Source of the DNA: Paenibacillus sp.
GTDB lineage: Bacteria; Bacillota; Bacilli; Paenibacillales; Paenibacillaceae
NCBI GenBank assembly: GCA_031254035.1
Contig: JAIRVF010000100.1
Location: 93,165-157,164 of the forward strand
Length of the DNA stretch: 64,000 nucleotides
Direction of reading: 5' to 3'
Part shown: in pieces, positions 16,646 through 24,942 of the stretch
Layout: each line of letters opens with the position of its first letter
How positions within the stretch are numbered: the first letter of the stretch is position 1
The notes under the pieces: generated by a model
Databases searched by the model: none
Told to the model about the DNA's origin: nothing
Seen by the model: only the letters and a program-made list of their open reading frames with translations
Program-made: the position numbers and the translations under genes

Positions 16646-16701
16646 ATACAACCGCCTTCCAAATTTCATCAAAATACGCATTTCAGTAATTTTTCTCTTG
16701 A

Positions 16702-16724
16702 TATATGACGTAAAAACGTATATA
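16702..16724. promoter_or_regulatory. Palindrome upstream of XRE regulator
   Basis: TATATGACGT-AAAA-ACGTATATA is a near-perfect inverted repeat 57 bases before the XRE start. Its spacing and AT-rich arms suit an HTH_3 repressor site. Confidence 0.45.
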
Positions 16725-16908
16725 CTTTTCTTTATGCATAGTCATTATAGCATACTGATAATTGTATCATTAATTATTAATCCCATCATTTTTGCCATGT
16801 ACTCCTCTAGAACTGCTTATCGATCGTTTTCTACTCCCCATTAGACGGGACAAGTATCCCTGCCATCAAACACACGCCTTTCATTTCGATTAGAGGGAGC
16901 GACCTTAT

Positions 16909-17526
16909 TTGCATAATTCAGGCATAACTTTTATTGAAATTATCGATTCATTAAAACAGGCTGTCGGGATTGTGGATTCCAAAGGCTCTATCCTATCCGT
17001 CAATCGTGCCTGGATTCAAAATTCGCTGGAAGGAGGCATTCCCGAATCGTTTATATGGACAGGTGTTAATTTCATGCAAATTTATTCTGCCTTTTCAGAA
17101 ACGGACGCTAAGCCCCAAAATGAACTTGATTCCGTACTGGACGGTACGTCGCCGTTTTTCCGTAAAGAAATTCATTGCTTTCAAAAGCAAAAGATGAAGT
17201 GGTTTTCACTTGAGGTTTCCACCGTTTATGATGATAACGGACATACCGTCAAAGGTATGGTCGTTTGCTTCACCGATATTACAAAAAGCAAATTGCTAGA
17301 GCATGATCTCATGGAAGCACTGACTCAAATCCGCACCCTACGCGGTCTCCTACCCATATGTGCAGTATGCAAAAAGATCCGCGATGAGCATGACATTTGG
17401 AACACCGTAGAAAGCTTCCTCGAAAAGCATACACATGCCGAATTTACCCATGACATATGCCCGGAATGCATCCGGCGACTATATCCTAAATATTCCTCAA
17501 TACTAGATGGAACTTCCTGTTCTTAA
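16909..17526 (+). CDS. PAS-domain protein with zinc-ribbon-like C-terminus
   Basis: This 205-residue protein starts with a PAS domain (IIDSLKQAVGIVDSKGSILSVN, ending KGMVVCFTDITKSK near residue 125), followed by a short helix LEHDLMEALTQIRTLRG. The C-terminal segment has LPICAVCKKIRDEHDIW and then HDICPECIRRLYPKY, two CxxC-type pairs. This tail is known at the end of many PAS/GAF sensor proteins and probably binds a metal. No output domain follows, so it is a stand-alone sensor or adaptor. The start is TTG at 16909 after GAGGGAG. Confidence 0.8.
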   Translation: MHNSGITFIEIIDSLKQAVGIVDSKGSILSVNRAWIQNSLEGGIPESFIWTGVNFMQIYSAFSETDAKPQNELDSVLDGTSPFFRKEIHCFQKQKMKWFSLEVSTVYDDNGHTVKGMVVCFTDITKSKLLEHDLMEALTQIRTLRGLLPICAVCKKIRDEHDIWNTVESFLEKHTHAEFTHDICPECIRRLYPKYSSILDGTSCS

Positions 17527-17656
17527 TAAAGCACAAAAAAATCGCTACCATTACTTTGCATAAATACGCATCGACTATATATCCACATATTTTAGCAGCA
17601 TCTCGCTTTTATTTCTTCATTTAGGGATTTAGTTGACGGTTTTTCTTAATATGAAT

Positions 17657-17676
17657 ATAATTGTTTAGACAATTAT
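17657..17676. promoter_or_regulatory. MarR-type operator
   Basis: ATAATTGTTTAGACAATTAT is a 20-bp palindrome with one mismatched pair at the centre. It lies directly before the MarR gene ribosome site. TTGTnTAnACAA is typical of MarR/OhrR sites. Confidence 0.7.
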
Positions 17677-17685
17677 TTAAAGGGA

Positions 17686-18141
17686 GTGGTTTCTCTGAGA
17701 AGGTCCACATCGAATCACCAATCTATCGGATTTCGCTTCGGCAATATGTCGCGTAAAATATCCTCCCTTTTCGCAGGAATGCTCAAACCTTACGGCATTA
17801 CCCCCGAACAATGGACGGTTCTTTACCAAGTGTACCGACAAGAAGGGATTAACCAAAAAGAGCTTTCCCTCAGATCAGGGAAGGATCAGCCCTCCATTAC
17901 CCGCATTCTTGATGTACTCGATAAAAAGGACCTTATTCAGCGCAAGCCCGATCCGGGAGACCGCAGAGCTTATCTGATCTACGCTACGCCAGCTGTACAG
18001 CAGCTCATGAACGAAACCGCGCCGCTTGAGCTCAGTTTGAATGATGAGCTGATCGCCGGTATTTCGGATGAACAACTGCAAACCCTGGATCAGATTATCA
18101 AACAAATTAACGTCAATATTGACCGAATTTACGTAGATTAG
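17686..18141 (+). CDS. MarR-family transcriptional regulator
   Basis: This protein of about 149 residues is a MarR winged-helix repressor. GINQKELSLRSGKDQPSITRIL is the HTH, and DKKDLIQRKPDPGDRRAYLIY is the wing with the conserved DxRxxxxxLT-like core. The start is uncertain: GTG at 17686 overlaps the ribosome site AAAGGGAG, while CTG at 17695 sits 8 bases after it, and ATG at 17743 would remove helix 1. The MFS gene begins 12 bases after its stop, so the pair forms a repressor-exporter operon controlled from the palindrome at 17657. Confidence 0.88.
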   Translation: MVSLRRSTSNHQSIGFRFGNMSRKISSLFAGMLKPYGITPEQWTVLYQVYRQEGINQKELSLRSGKDQPSITRILDVLDKKDLIQRKPDPGDRRAYLIYATPAVQQLMNETAPLELSLNDELIAGISDEQLQTLDQIIKQINVNIDRIYVD

Positions 18142-18153
18142 AGGTATTCAACA

Positions 18154-19377
18154 ATGGAAGACATCAAAGATAAACTATGGACGCGTGAATTTATTATGTT
18201 GACGGTTTGCGGTCTGCTGTTGTTTTTGAATTTGCAAATGATTTTGTCTCCGCTTCCCGGTTATGTAAAAGAACATTTTCATGCGGATGCATTTACCGTT
18301 AGCCTGTTTACGACCGTTTTTGCATTATCAGCCATCATCTCTCGCCTCTTCTCAGCCAAAGCGCTAGAAAAAGGCAAGCGCAACACCATCTTGTTTCTCG
18401 GCCTGATTCTGTCGTTTCTTGCCACCTTGGGTTATCTATGGAGCGGAACGCTTACTTTGCTGTTGTTGATGCGGATTGTGTACGGCGTAGGCTTCGGGAT
18501 GGGCAGCACCACATTGCCTACGATGGCATCCGGCGTGATCCCGATTCGTCGCTTGGGCGAAGGCATGGGCTATTTCGGCCTTTCCACAAGCATTGCTTTG
18601 TCGCTAGGCCCCGTTATTGGCAGCCTCCTGCTGGAGTATGGCGGATTCACTTCACTGGTATATGCTACACTGATTGTAATCGCCCTTATTTTTCCGCTCG
18701 TCTATCCGCTTACGAAGAAGGTGAAGTCTCCCGAGCCGGCTCCCATTCCTAAGGAATTTTCAACCGTTCCGCAGAAAAAAGGATTTACCAAAGAACTGCT
18801 TCTGCCGAGCTTGCTTAATTTTTTGATGTCGGTTACTTACGGCGGCCTGCTTGGCTTCATCAACCTGTTCGGCAAAGAATCGGGCCTTGCGAACGCCTCG
18901 CTTTTTTTCTTGTTTAATGCAGTTGCCGTCGTCATCATCCGGCCGATTTCCGGTAAAATTTACGATCGAAAAGGACATCAAGCGCTGCTTATTCCGGCGG
19001 CGGTATGCCTGATCGGCGGTTTATGGCTACTGTCCTACTCGACCTCAACCGCATTTCTGGCCTTGGCCGCATGCTGTTATGGTCTCGGTTTCGGAACGGT
19101 ACAGCCGACGCTGCAGTCCTGGATGATCCAACTCGTTCCACCGCAGCGGCAAGGGATGGCCAACAGCATGTATTTTAACTCACTGGACCTCGGCATTGCA
19201 GCCGGGGCATTGATTCTCGGCCAAATCGCCTCCTTCAGCAGTTATGGCGCTATGTACAGATACGCATCCCTGTTCCTTGGTATATTTATCGTGATCTATG
19301 CTCTTTATCTACTGACCCGCTCCAAGGACGTCGGAAAACAGATAGCGATCTCTGACGGCAACAAGCGAACAATTTAA
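18154..19377 (+). CDS. MFS transporter in MarR operon
   Basis: This 407-residue protein of the major facilitator superfamily has about 12 membrane helices. Helix 2-3 loop (SRLFSAKALEKGKRN) and helix 4-5 motif RIVYGVGFGMGSTTLPT are visible, and the N-terminal half resembles the drug efflux type. The repeated loop SGKIYDRKGHQ begins the second half. GAGG precedes the ATG at good distance. Linkage to a MarR regulator suggests efflux of a toxic compound sensed by it; the substrate cannot be deduced. Confidence 0.88.
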   Translation: MEDIKDKLWTREFIMLTVCGLLLFLNLQMILSPLPGYVKEHFHADAFTVSLFTTVFALSAIISRLFSAKALEKGKRNTILFLGLILSFLATLGYLWSGTLTLLLLMRIVYGVGFGMGSTTLPTMASGVIPIRRLGEGMGYFGLSTSIALSLGPVIGSLLLEYGGFTSLVYATLIVIALIFPLVYPLTKKVKSPEPAPIPKEFSTVPQKKGFTKELLLPSLLNFLMSVTYGGLLGFINLFGKESGLANASLFFLFNAVAVVIIRPISGKIYDRKGHQALLIPAAVCLIGGLWLLSYSTSTAFLALAACCYGLGFGTVQPTLQSWMIQLVPPQRQGMANSMYFNSLDLGIAAGALILGQIASFSSYGAMYRYASLFLGIFIVIYALYLLTRSKDVGKQIAISDGNKRTI

Positions 19378-19382
19378 GGATA

Positions 19383-19418
19383 AGGCTTCATAGGCTTCAT
19401 AGGCTTCATAGGCTTCAT
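19383..19418 (+). repeat. Four perfect copies of a 9-bp tandem repeat
   Basis: AGGCTTCAT occurs four times head to tail directly after the MFS stop codon and before its terminator. Confidence 0.9.
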
Positions 19419-19428
19419 AGCCCTTCTG

Positions 19429-19458
19429 CCCTTCTGCATCATACAGAAGGGCCTTTTG
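19429..19458 (+). terminator. Terminator of MarR-MFS operon
   Basis: CCCTTCTG-catcata-CAGAAGGG followed by CCTTTTGTG. Confidence 0.75.
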
Positions 19459-19689
19459 TGTGCTCATTTTTATCCACCATAAGTTAAAATTCTTAGTGAT
19501 TTTTGATACAGTTGTCCCATATAATGGTAGCATCAGTTTAATTTAAGAGTTTCATCATAGAGTCCGGAGCTTCATTTTTGCAAGCGCTTTTGTATTAGGG
19601 CAACATTGTATCGGATTGCCGGAAAAACCTGAATGCCTGTTCCGGAGCAGCGCAGCCCTACCATCCATACATAAGGGGGATTCAAGTCT
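19459..19689. other. Intergenic region before DUF2804-like gene
   Basis: A TATAAT at 19522-19527 could serve as a -10 element. TTGCAAGCGCTTTTG (19579-19593) partly matches a catabolite responsive element but misses its 3' CA. No gene is seen. Confidence 0.4.
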
Positions 19690-20712
19690 ATGAGCAACCA
19701 TCGCATTACAACTTTTTCGGATTTGCTTTTTCCGAACGGAACCTTGATGCAAAAAGGCTACTCCACGAAAGCAGTTATGCATTACAACCGCGGTCATATC
19801 AAAGCGGCTCCATGGCGTATCAAGGAATGGGATTTTTACCAGGTATCGAGCGACGATTTCTGCTTACAGCTGACCATAGGGCATGCCTCCTATGCGGGTC
19901 AGGTCACCGCAATGCTGATTGATTTGAAGAACAAACAAACCTACACTGTAACCGATATGCTGATCCTGCCATTCAACCAGTTGGGGATGCCAGAATCTGC
20001 CGAGCACGGCGATCTGGCCGTTCACCGTAAAAATATCGATATGAAGTTTGAAGTCTACAAAGGCGGACGCCGTCTCCGCTGTAAAACCCATGATCCAAAG
20101 GCACCGCATAATATGGAAATCGATATCGAACTTGTCCAGTCCGATCTGGAGTCTTTGGTCATAGCAACGCCTTTTAACGAAAACCCTAAGTATTTTTATT
20201 ACAATCATAAAATCAACTGCATGCCCGCCAGCGGCACGGTGAAGATGGGAGACAGGGTTATTACTTTTGATCCGGATACAGCCTTCGGACTCCTCGACTG
20301 GGGCCGCGGCGTATGGCCGTTCAACCATGAATGGTTCTGGGGAAACGGAAGTACCTTGATCGACGGCAAACGTTTTGGCTTCAACATTGGCTTCGGTTTC
20401 GGAAATACGGAGGCCGCTACCGAAAATATGCTGTTCTATGACGGGAACTCCCATAAGCTGAACCATGTTTATGTGGATTTTGCTGCAAACGGGTATATGT
20501 CCCCCAAAACCTTCTCAAGTGACGACGGCCGTTTTGAAATGGACTTTGAGCCGGTGTTCGACCGATATACTGAAACAAAGATGTTGTTCGTTGATAATAG
20601 CTGCCACCAGATATTCGGTCGTTTTACAGGCAAGGCCGTTCTAAATGACGGAACGGTAATCGAGGTGAAGGACATGATGGCTTTCATGGAGCATGCGGTG
20701 AATCATTGGTAA
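19690..20712 (+). CDS. DUF2804-family protein
   Basis: This 340-residue soluble protein matches the DUF2804 pattern: an N-terminal FPNGTLMQKGYS, APWRIKEWDFYQV, then PFNENPKYFYYNHKINCMPA, and the strong signature FGLLDWGRGVWPFNHEWFWG near residue 195. The fold is predicted beta-rich and lipocalin-like in my view, and the function is unknown. AAGGGGG gives the ribosome site. A terminator follows that lies within the convergent 123-residue ORF. Confidence 0.85.
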   Translation: MSNHRITTFSDLLFPNGTLMQKGYSTKAVMHYNRGHIKAAPWRIKEWDFYQVSSDDFCLQLTIGHASYAGQVTAMLIDLKNKQTYTVTDMLILPFNQLGMPESAEHGDLAVHRKNIDMKFEVYKGGRRLRCKTHDPKAPHNMEIDIELVQSDLESLVIATPFNENPKYFYYNHKINCMPASGTVKMGDRVITFDPDTAFGLLDWGRGVWPFNHEWFWGNGSTLIDGKRFGFNIGFGFGNTEAATENMLFYDGNSHKLNHVYVDFAANGYMSPKTFSSDDGRFEMDFEPVFDRYTETKMLFVDNSCHQIFGRFTGKAVLNDGTVIEVKDMMAFMEHAVNHW

Positions 20713-21012
20713 AAACGAAAGAAGTGCTTCTTGCGATTGGCAAAGAGCGCTTCTTTTATTCGCTTCTTCTTTCTCCAACTTCTTCTGATTCTGCTCCATG
20801 CGATCGAATTGGAACTTCATGTTTTCCATAAACATTTTCTGTTTGATTTGATTCAGCATTTTTCTCTTTTCCTCTGGCGAGGCGTCGCTGGCGTTAATGT
20901 CCAAAACCTGCTGCAGGAAGTTGTCTTTCATCCCGTCTTTCTTCAGAAACGAACCGCTCATATCTCCCGCTTTGGGAGCAAAACCACCGTTTCCAACAAA
21001 TAATTGACTCAT
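20641..21012 (-). CDS. Small hypothetical coiled-coil protein
   Basis: The frame gives 123 residues. The first 85 look genuine: MSQLFVGNGGFAPKAGDM, then a charged helical part (SPEEKRKMLNQIKQKM ... FDRMEQNQKKLEKEEANK). The last 35 residues run through the convergent terminator and 72 bases antisense to the DUF2804-like gene, and may reflect a lost stop codon. GAGGTGAAACG before the ATG is a strong ribosome site. I do not recognise a family. Confidence 0.65.
   Translation of the reverse strand: MSQLFVGNGGFAPKAGDMSGSFLKKDGMKDNFLQQVLDINASDASPEEKRKMLNQIKQKMFMENMKFQFDRMEQNQKKLEKEEANKRSALCQSQEALLSFLPMIHRMLHESHHVLHLDYRSVI
20718..20757 (+). terminator. Terminator of DUF2804-like gene
   Basis: AAGAAGTGC and GCGCTTCTT pair around a 19-base loop, then TTATT. 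Confidence 0.6.
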
Positions 21013-21212
21013 CGTTTCACCTCTATTTCTCTGATCCTATACTTCATATATCTCATATTTGTCGCGACTTTTCAATTGTGAGATACAGCTTGATATCCGT
21101 CTCATGAAACGCTATGTTCTCTTTCTGATTTTCCCAGAGCTGCGGCTAAAGTAGAACAACCTGATCCACATCATGGAATCAGGCTGTTTCATATGAAAAT
21201 CTATGCAAAAGG

Positions 21213-21243
21213 AAAAAGCACTCGCTAAAAGCGAGTGCTTTTT
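21213..21243 (-). terminator. Terminator of tRNA cluster
   Basis: AAAAAGCACTCGCT-AAA-AGCGAGTGCTTTTT is a perfect hairpin just past tRNA-Leu copy 2 and can work in both directions. Confidence 0.85.
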
Positions 21244-21249
21244 GTCTTA

Positions 21250-21332
21250 TGCGGTAGAGAGGACTCGAACCTCCACGGGCATACGCCCACTACCCCCTCA
21301 AGATAGCGTGTCTGCCATTCCACCACTACCGC
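21250..21332 (-). tRNA. tRNA-Leu (GAG), copy 2
   Basis: Same 83-nt structure as copy 1, differing in one base of the variable arm (GGGCGTATGCCC). Last gene of the leftward tRNA cluster. No CCA encoded. Confidence 0.96.
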
Positions 21333-21364
21333 ATGTATGAGGAAAATCATTGTAATAACAATGG

Positions 21365-21436
21365 TGACCCGTAGGGGATTCGAACCCCTGTTACCTCCGT
21401 GAAAGGGAGGTGTCTTAACCCCTTGACCAACGGGCC
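21365..21436 (-). tRNA. tRNA-Glu (TTC)
   Basis: 72 nt on the minus strand: acceptor GGCCCGT, D-arm TGGTCAAGGGGTTAAGACA, anticodon loop CTTTCAC giving TTC, T-loop GGTTCGAATCC. Confidence 0.96.
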
Positions 21437-21671
21437 GTATCAACAAAGCGTGACAACAAAAATATCTTATCATTTTTTTGGGGACATGACAAGTACTTTT
21501 CTAAACTTTTTTATTTACCTATTTTTGCTGTTACTATTCCTCTCTTGGCCGCTACTTTTCCCCTCATGTATGAATAAGTTTCACGCTGACATGGCATCTT
21601 ATGACTGGCATTTCACATAAGGGATAAAACCAATTCCCAACTATAAATACGCATAAAGGAGATTAATAACG

Positions 21672-21887
21672 ATGGCTAAACCTGATGACCGTTCCGACAA
21701 CGCGGAGAGAATCCAAAACGCGATCGATAATACCCGCGAAAATATTCAAGAAACAAATGATTACCTTGATGAGCATGCGGATGAAATCTCAGGACAAGAG
21801 CTGAATAATCTTCAGCATAAAAACACCAAACGCAAAAGAGCCATTGAAGGTTTCGAATCTGAATATCAAGACGAAAAAAACCAATAA
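21672..21887 (+). CDS. tlp: Small acid-soluble spore protein Tlp
   Basis: This 71-residue protein matches Tlp of endospore formers, a small protein packaged in the spore. MAKPDDRSDNAERIQNAIDN is the family N-terminus, followed by two charged helices (TRENIQETNDYLDEHADE, NNLQHKNTKRKRAIEGFESE). The ribosome site AAAGGAG is well placed. It is expected to be expressed in the forespore; no clear sigma-G promoter was identified. It supports a sporulating host. Confidence 0.93.
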   Translation: MAKPDDRSDNAERIQNAIDNTRENIQETNDYLDEHADEISGQELNNLQHKNTKRKRAIEGFESEYQDEKNQ

Positions 21888-21997
21888 GTTACAGAGCGAG
21901 AGGGATAACCCTTCTTCCGGTCGGGACTGCGGTGCTGTTCCTATCGTTGCCTATGCTAAGGCGCCCCTCTTCTGAGGGGTATCATCCTTGTTACAGA

Positions 21998-22030
21998 AGA
22001 AGCTCCCGACGCTTTCGCGTGGGAGCTTCT
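21998..22030. terminator. Strong hairpin between tlp and tRNA-Ser
   Basis: AGAAGCTCCC (21998-22007) pairs with GGGAGCTTCT (22021-22030), with an inner ACGC/GCGT. The T-tract is weak. A second hairpin CCCCTC-TTCT-GAGGGG lies at 21964-21979. They probably separate tlp from the convergent tRNA genes. Confidence 0.55.
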
Positions 22031-22048
22031 ATTCGAAGTATATCACAA

Positions 22049-22137
22049 CGGAGAGAGAGGGATTCGAACCCTCGCACCGCTTACGCAGTCTAACCCCTTA
22101 GCAGAGGGTCCCCTTATAGCCACTTGGGTATCTCTCC
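22049..22137 (-). tRNA. tRNA-Ser (GCT)
   Basis: 89 nt on the minus strand: acceptor GGAGAGA/TCTCTCC with discriminator G, anticodon loop TGCTAAG giving GCT, long variable arm (TAGACTGCGTAAGCGGTG), T-loop GGTTCGAATCC. Confidence 0.95.
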
Positions 22138-22147
22138 AAGAAAATGG

Positions 22148-22220
22148 CTCCCCGAACAGGACTCGAACCTGTGACAACTCGATTAACAGTCGAGTGCTCT
22201 ACCAACTGAGCTATCAGGGA
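22148..22220 (-). tRNA. tRNA-Asn (GTT)
   Basis: 73 nt on the minus strand: acceptor TCCCTGA/TCGGGGA, D-arm TAGCTCAGTTGGTAGAGCA, anticodon loop CTGTTAA giving GTT, T-loop GGTTCGAGTCC. First gene of the cluster Asn-Ser-(tlp region)-Glu-Leu. Confidence 0.96.
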
Positions 22221-22250
22221 ACGTTTACAATGTGGTTAAGTAATAATTTA

Positions 22251-22739
22251 TCATGATTTTTTGGGGGAGTCAAGCGTTAACTGACGGAGCCTTCCCCTGC
22301 ATTTGCCGCACCGGAAACGCCTTGTATCGACTTTCCGCTTGCGCATATATTTCATCCCGCATCCCTGACATACGAGCACATAGCGGTACGGCAGCGTCTT
22401 CCTGTCCCCACGGCCCGGCAGTGCGCTGCAGAAACGACTTCCTCCTACATGCTGAAGCAGCATTTTAAAATCGGGATCACGGTGCTTGTACCCTTTTCCG
22501 GCCAGATGCAGATGGTAATGACAAAGCTCGTGTTTGATAATTTTCTCCACCTCTTCCCTGCCGTTTTCCGCCAGCTGATGAGGGTTGATTTCGATGTCAT
22601 GGCTTTTCGTAAAATACCGCCCTCCCGTAGAGGACAATCTCTTATTAAAAGTCGCAAGGTGCTGAAACGGTACGCCGAAGCTCTCCAGCGACACGCGTTC
22701 CACCCAAGCCTGCAGTTCGTCGTTGCTCATGATTGGCAT
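22251..22739 (-). CDS. SprT-like metalloprotease-fold protein
   Basis: This 162-residue protein belongs to the SprT/YdcK family. The zinc motif IIKHELCHYHLHLAGKG (HExxH near residue 70) is clear, and the C-terminus holds a zinc ribbon with VCQGCGMKY and FRCGKCRGRL. SprT-like proteins are predicted proteases; bacterial members are uncharacterised. The ATG at 22739 follows GGAAG by 3-4 bases; ATG at 22730 is possible. It is directly upstream of tRNA-Asn, the same neighbour order as ydcK and its tRNA cluster in Bacillus subtilis. Confidence 0.9.
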   Translation of the reverse strand: MPIMSNDELQAWVERVSLESFGVPFQHLATFNKRLSSTGGRYFTKSHDIEINPHQLAENGREEVEKIIKHELCHYHLHLAGKGYKHRDPDFKMLLQHVGGSRFCSALPGRGDRKTLPYRYVLVCQGCGMKYMRKRKVDTRRFRCGKCRGRLRQLTLDSPKKS

Positions 22740-22746
22740 GTTCTTC

Positions 22747-22775
22747 CGTATACTCCCTTCCCTATACTCCCTTCC
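22747..22775. repeat. Tandem 14-bp repeat before SprT gene
   Basis: TATACTCCCTTCCC occurs twice in a row in the upstream region of the SprT-like gene. Confidence 0.6.
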
Positions 22776-22915
22776 CTACTCCTTCGCATGGGCATGTTGC
22801 TTTACTGTACAGGAATCTACTTGAATTTTAACTTCCCTCTAAGCTACACTGTCAAGTAAAGAATCGTTTTTGTCAGATAAGCAATCAGCCAAGTACGGAG
22901 GGGAGAAACTTCAAA

Positions 22916-23266
22916 ATGCCAAACATGCGATACGTTATTTTTCACCTGGGAGACAAACTTCGGTATGTGGAAATGCCTGCCGATTATGCCTATCAGCTCA
23001 GTGCGCTTAATTTGAGACTCCATAAAGAGGTCAGCAAGCTTACTGCGCAAGGAACCCCGGAGCTGCCTCTGGCTGTAGCCGAATGCGATCATCTCGAGCT
23101 GCTGCAGGAAACTTCCACGATAATAAGTGGCCTGGATTACATTAACGAATTGGAGAAGTCTTTTGCTTCCCTCAATGAAACGAACTACCCGCTAATCTCC
23201 CTACTCACGGAAATCCGCGCCCTACAGGCGCAACTAGAGCAGTGGTACGAAGAAGAAATGGTCTAA
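22916..23266 (+). CDS. Hypothetical protein, 116 residues
   Basis: A clean frame with ribosome site GGAGGGGAG 10 bases before ATG. The protein starts MRYVIFHLGDKLRYVEMPAD and continues as helices with few charges that repeat (LSALNLRLHKEVSKL, LEQWYEEEM). No family or catalytic motif is recognised. It sits upstream of cmpA, with 119 bases between. It is likely a Paenibacillus-type conserved protein. Confidence 0.7.
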   Translation: MPNMRYVIFHLGDKLRYVEMPADYAYQLSALNLRLHKEVSKLTAQGTPELPLAVAECDHLELLQETSTIISGLDYINELEKSFASLNETNYPLISLLTEIRALQAQLEQWYEEEMV

Positions 23267-23385
23267 ATTCATTTTTGGGGTTTTATGGAATCCCCATCCC
23301 AATAAAACGACTAAGACCTGCACGCTTTGGGCATCTTCCCCATATGTTATCCATACATACGTTTTCAGCAAGAGGAGGAGATACC

Positions 23386-23529
23386 TTGCCCCAATGGCTC
23401 TGCAATCAACTGACACGCGCCTTCCGCAAAAAGGACAGACGCCAAATCAAGCTGCTGAATGATTGCTGGTATTTTTACCGGAATTCAGTAAGCGAAGACT
23501 CGGCTCATTCCGAAGCTTATCATCCATAA
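23386..23529 (+). CDS. cmpA: Cortex morphogenetic protein CmpA
   Basis: This 47-residue protein begins at TTG (23386) six bases after a strong AGGAGGAG site. PQWLCNQLTRAFRKKDRRQ then IKLLNDCWYFYRN matches CmpA, the small protein of Bacillus subtilis that controls spore cortex and coat assembly by acting with ClpXP on SpoIVA. The C-terminal ten residues extend beyond the 37-residue B. subtilis form. The longer frame starting at 23242 is not needed. Synteny with SprT-like and Tex genes supports the assignment. Confidence 0.85.
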   Translation: MPQWLCNQLTRAFRKKDRRQIKLLNDCWYFYRNSVSEDSAHSEAYHP

Positions 23530-23547
23530 CCGAATCATGAAAAAACC

Positions 23548-23577
23548 AAGCCGGACGCGAATTGTCCGGCTTCTTTT
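23548..23577 (+). terminator. Terminator after cmpA
   Basis: AAGCCGGAC-gcgaatt-GTCCGGCTT followed by CTTTTTG. Confidence 0.85.
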
Positions 23578-23598
23578 TGAGTCTGAAAATAGCTCCCT

Positions 23599-24066
23599 TT
23601 ATTCAAAGCTTCTTGTCGCTGGCCAGAAGCCTTGAAGCTTGCGTAAAAAAACAATTTGTCCAGTGTGGTAGGCATCATGTGTTATTAAGCTCATAATGTG
23701 CTCAGAATTGGCCTCAAGCTCATCTTCTGATAAACGCTCAAACTCACTACGCAGCGCCGCATGCGCTTCAAAAAGCTTGTTCTTAGCGTATTCCCAGCCC
23801 TCGCTGCTGGCTGTAGGAAACCGGAAGGTCGCATCATTGCTTAAGTTGAATGAATCCGAAGTCCCCCGCAAGCGTGCAAGTGAACGCTCCTTATAGTAGA
23901 GAAGATGCTGGACATTCTCCCAAATGCTGTTGGCCGCACCTTCTGCGGGTTTCCGCAACGCCTGCTCCAACGATACATCTTTAAGCGCAGGCTGAAGCGG
24001 AGGGTACCAACCCTCTTCTTCCATACAAAGATCCCAATTTTGCAGCAGCATATTCCGGATACTCAT
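23599..24066 (-). CDS. DinB-superfamily protein
   Basis: This protein of about 155 residues fits the DinB/YfiT four-helix metal-binding superfamily. Candidate metal histidines are in IWENVQHLLYYKERSLARL (helix 2) and in ITHDAYHTGQIVFLRKLQG (helix 4, HxxxHxGQ pattern). Members include bacillithiol S-transferases and damage-induced proteins, and the substrate is unknown. The start at 24066 (MSIRNML) is chosen because GGAGG lies 8 bases upstream. It is a single gene. Confidence 0.85.
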   Translation of the reverse strand: MSIRNMLLQNWDLCMEEEGWYPPLQPALKDVSLEQALRKPAEGAANSIWENVQHLLYYKERSLARLRGTSDSFNLSNDATFRFPTASSEGWEYAKNKLFEAHAALRSEFERLSEDELEANSEHIMSLITHDAYHTGQIVFLRKLQGFWPATRSFE

Positions 24067-24254
24067 CCCCATCGCCTCCATTCAACTGTAACCATCGTAA
24101 TTAACAATGGTGGTTACGGAGATGATAGCATATTCACTTAACCCGCACAATCTGCAATTTTTTTTAAATGATTTTCTCCCCTCCTGTTGGCTAGCAAAAG
24201 ATAGCAAAAGCCGTTTAGGGTTGCTACAATGCTCTTATAGAAAGGATGACCTCA

Positions 24255-24839
24255 ATGCTTTGGGATGATTTTGTGAACAGCCATTGGCATGATTGGCGGG
24301 GGAGCGGACGCTCGGAGGACCATTTGGAACAGGAAAAATGGCTCCTCCAGTTTATGCGGCAGGGTGGCATTTCCGCCTCCAATCTCCCGGACAAACAGGA
24401 ATTAACTGAGCTAAAGCGACTCCGAGCCTTCCTGCTCGATATGATCTGCCATATCGCCGCTGGAGAAGCTATAACGGAACAGCATATCAGGATGCTTAAC
24501 AGCTGGATGGGACAAGCGCCGGTATACCGCAAGCTGACCCGTAACGCCGATCAAACGGTAAACCTCGAATATATTCCAGCAAACGCCAACTGGACGCAAA
24601 GCATGGCTGAAATTGCAGCCTCATTTGCGTCTGTGTTGGATAAAGGCGAGACATCCAGAATCCGCATATGCGACAATCCGGACTGCCTTTGGGTATATTA
24701 TGATGACACGCGCAACCGCTCCAAACGGTACTGCGACGATAAAATGTGCGGAAATCTGATGAAGGTGCGGCGTTTCCGGGCAAAAAAGAAGCTCTCCGCG
24801 CATGTTTCAACAGATTTGAAGCAATCCGAGAAAGAATAA
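24255..24839 (+). CDS. CGNR zinc-finger (ABATE-type) protein
   Basis: This protein of about 194 residues has an N-terminal stress-induced ABATE-like domain with WDDFVNSHWHDWRG and a C-terminal CGNR zinc finger: ICDNPDCLWVYYDDTRNRSK then RYCDDKMCGNLMKVRRFR. The family is assumed to be DNA-binding regulators. The ATG at 24255 is preferred, as GAAAGG directly abuts the ATG at 24246. It is monocistronic with a strong terminator. Confidence 0.88.
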   Translation: MLWDDFVNSHWHDWRGSGRSEDHLEQEKWLLQFMRQGGISASNLPDKQELTELKRLRAFLLDMICHIAAGEAITEQHIRMLNSWMGQAPVYRKLTRNADQTVNLEYIPANANWTQSMAEIAASFASVLDKGETSRIRICDNPDCLWVYYDDTRNRSKRYCDDKMCGNLMKVRRFRAKKKLSAHVSTDLKQSEKE

Positions 24840-24865
24840 CATTTCCTTAAAAAGAACATGATTAA

Positions 24866-24911
24866 CTAAGCCCCGGTTACTCCATTTTTTGAAAGGGGCT
24901 TAGTTTTTTTA
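24866..24911 (+). terminator. Terminator of CGNR gene
   Basis: Perfect 9-bp stem CTAAGCCCC/GGGGCTTAG with a 20-base loop, then eight T; it also separates the convergent tex gene. Confidence 0.85.
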
Positions 24912-24942
24912 TTTTTTCGAAGTCCAATTTGAACACGTACTT

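Noticed and set aside
19383-19418. CRISPR-like repeat array
   Set aside because: Units are 9 bp without spacers and no cas genes are present.
19579-19593. cre site upstream of the DUF2804-like gene
   Set aside because: The 3' CA of the consensus is missing and the distance to a promoter is unclear.
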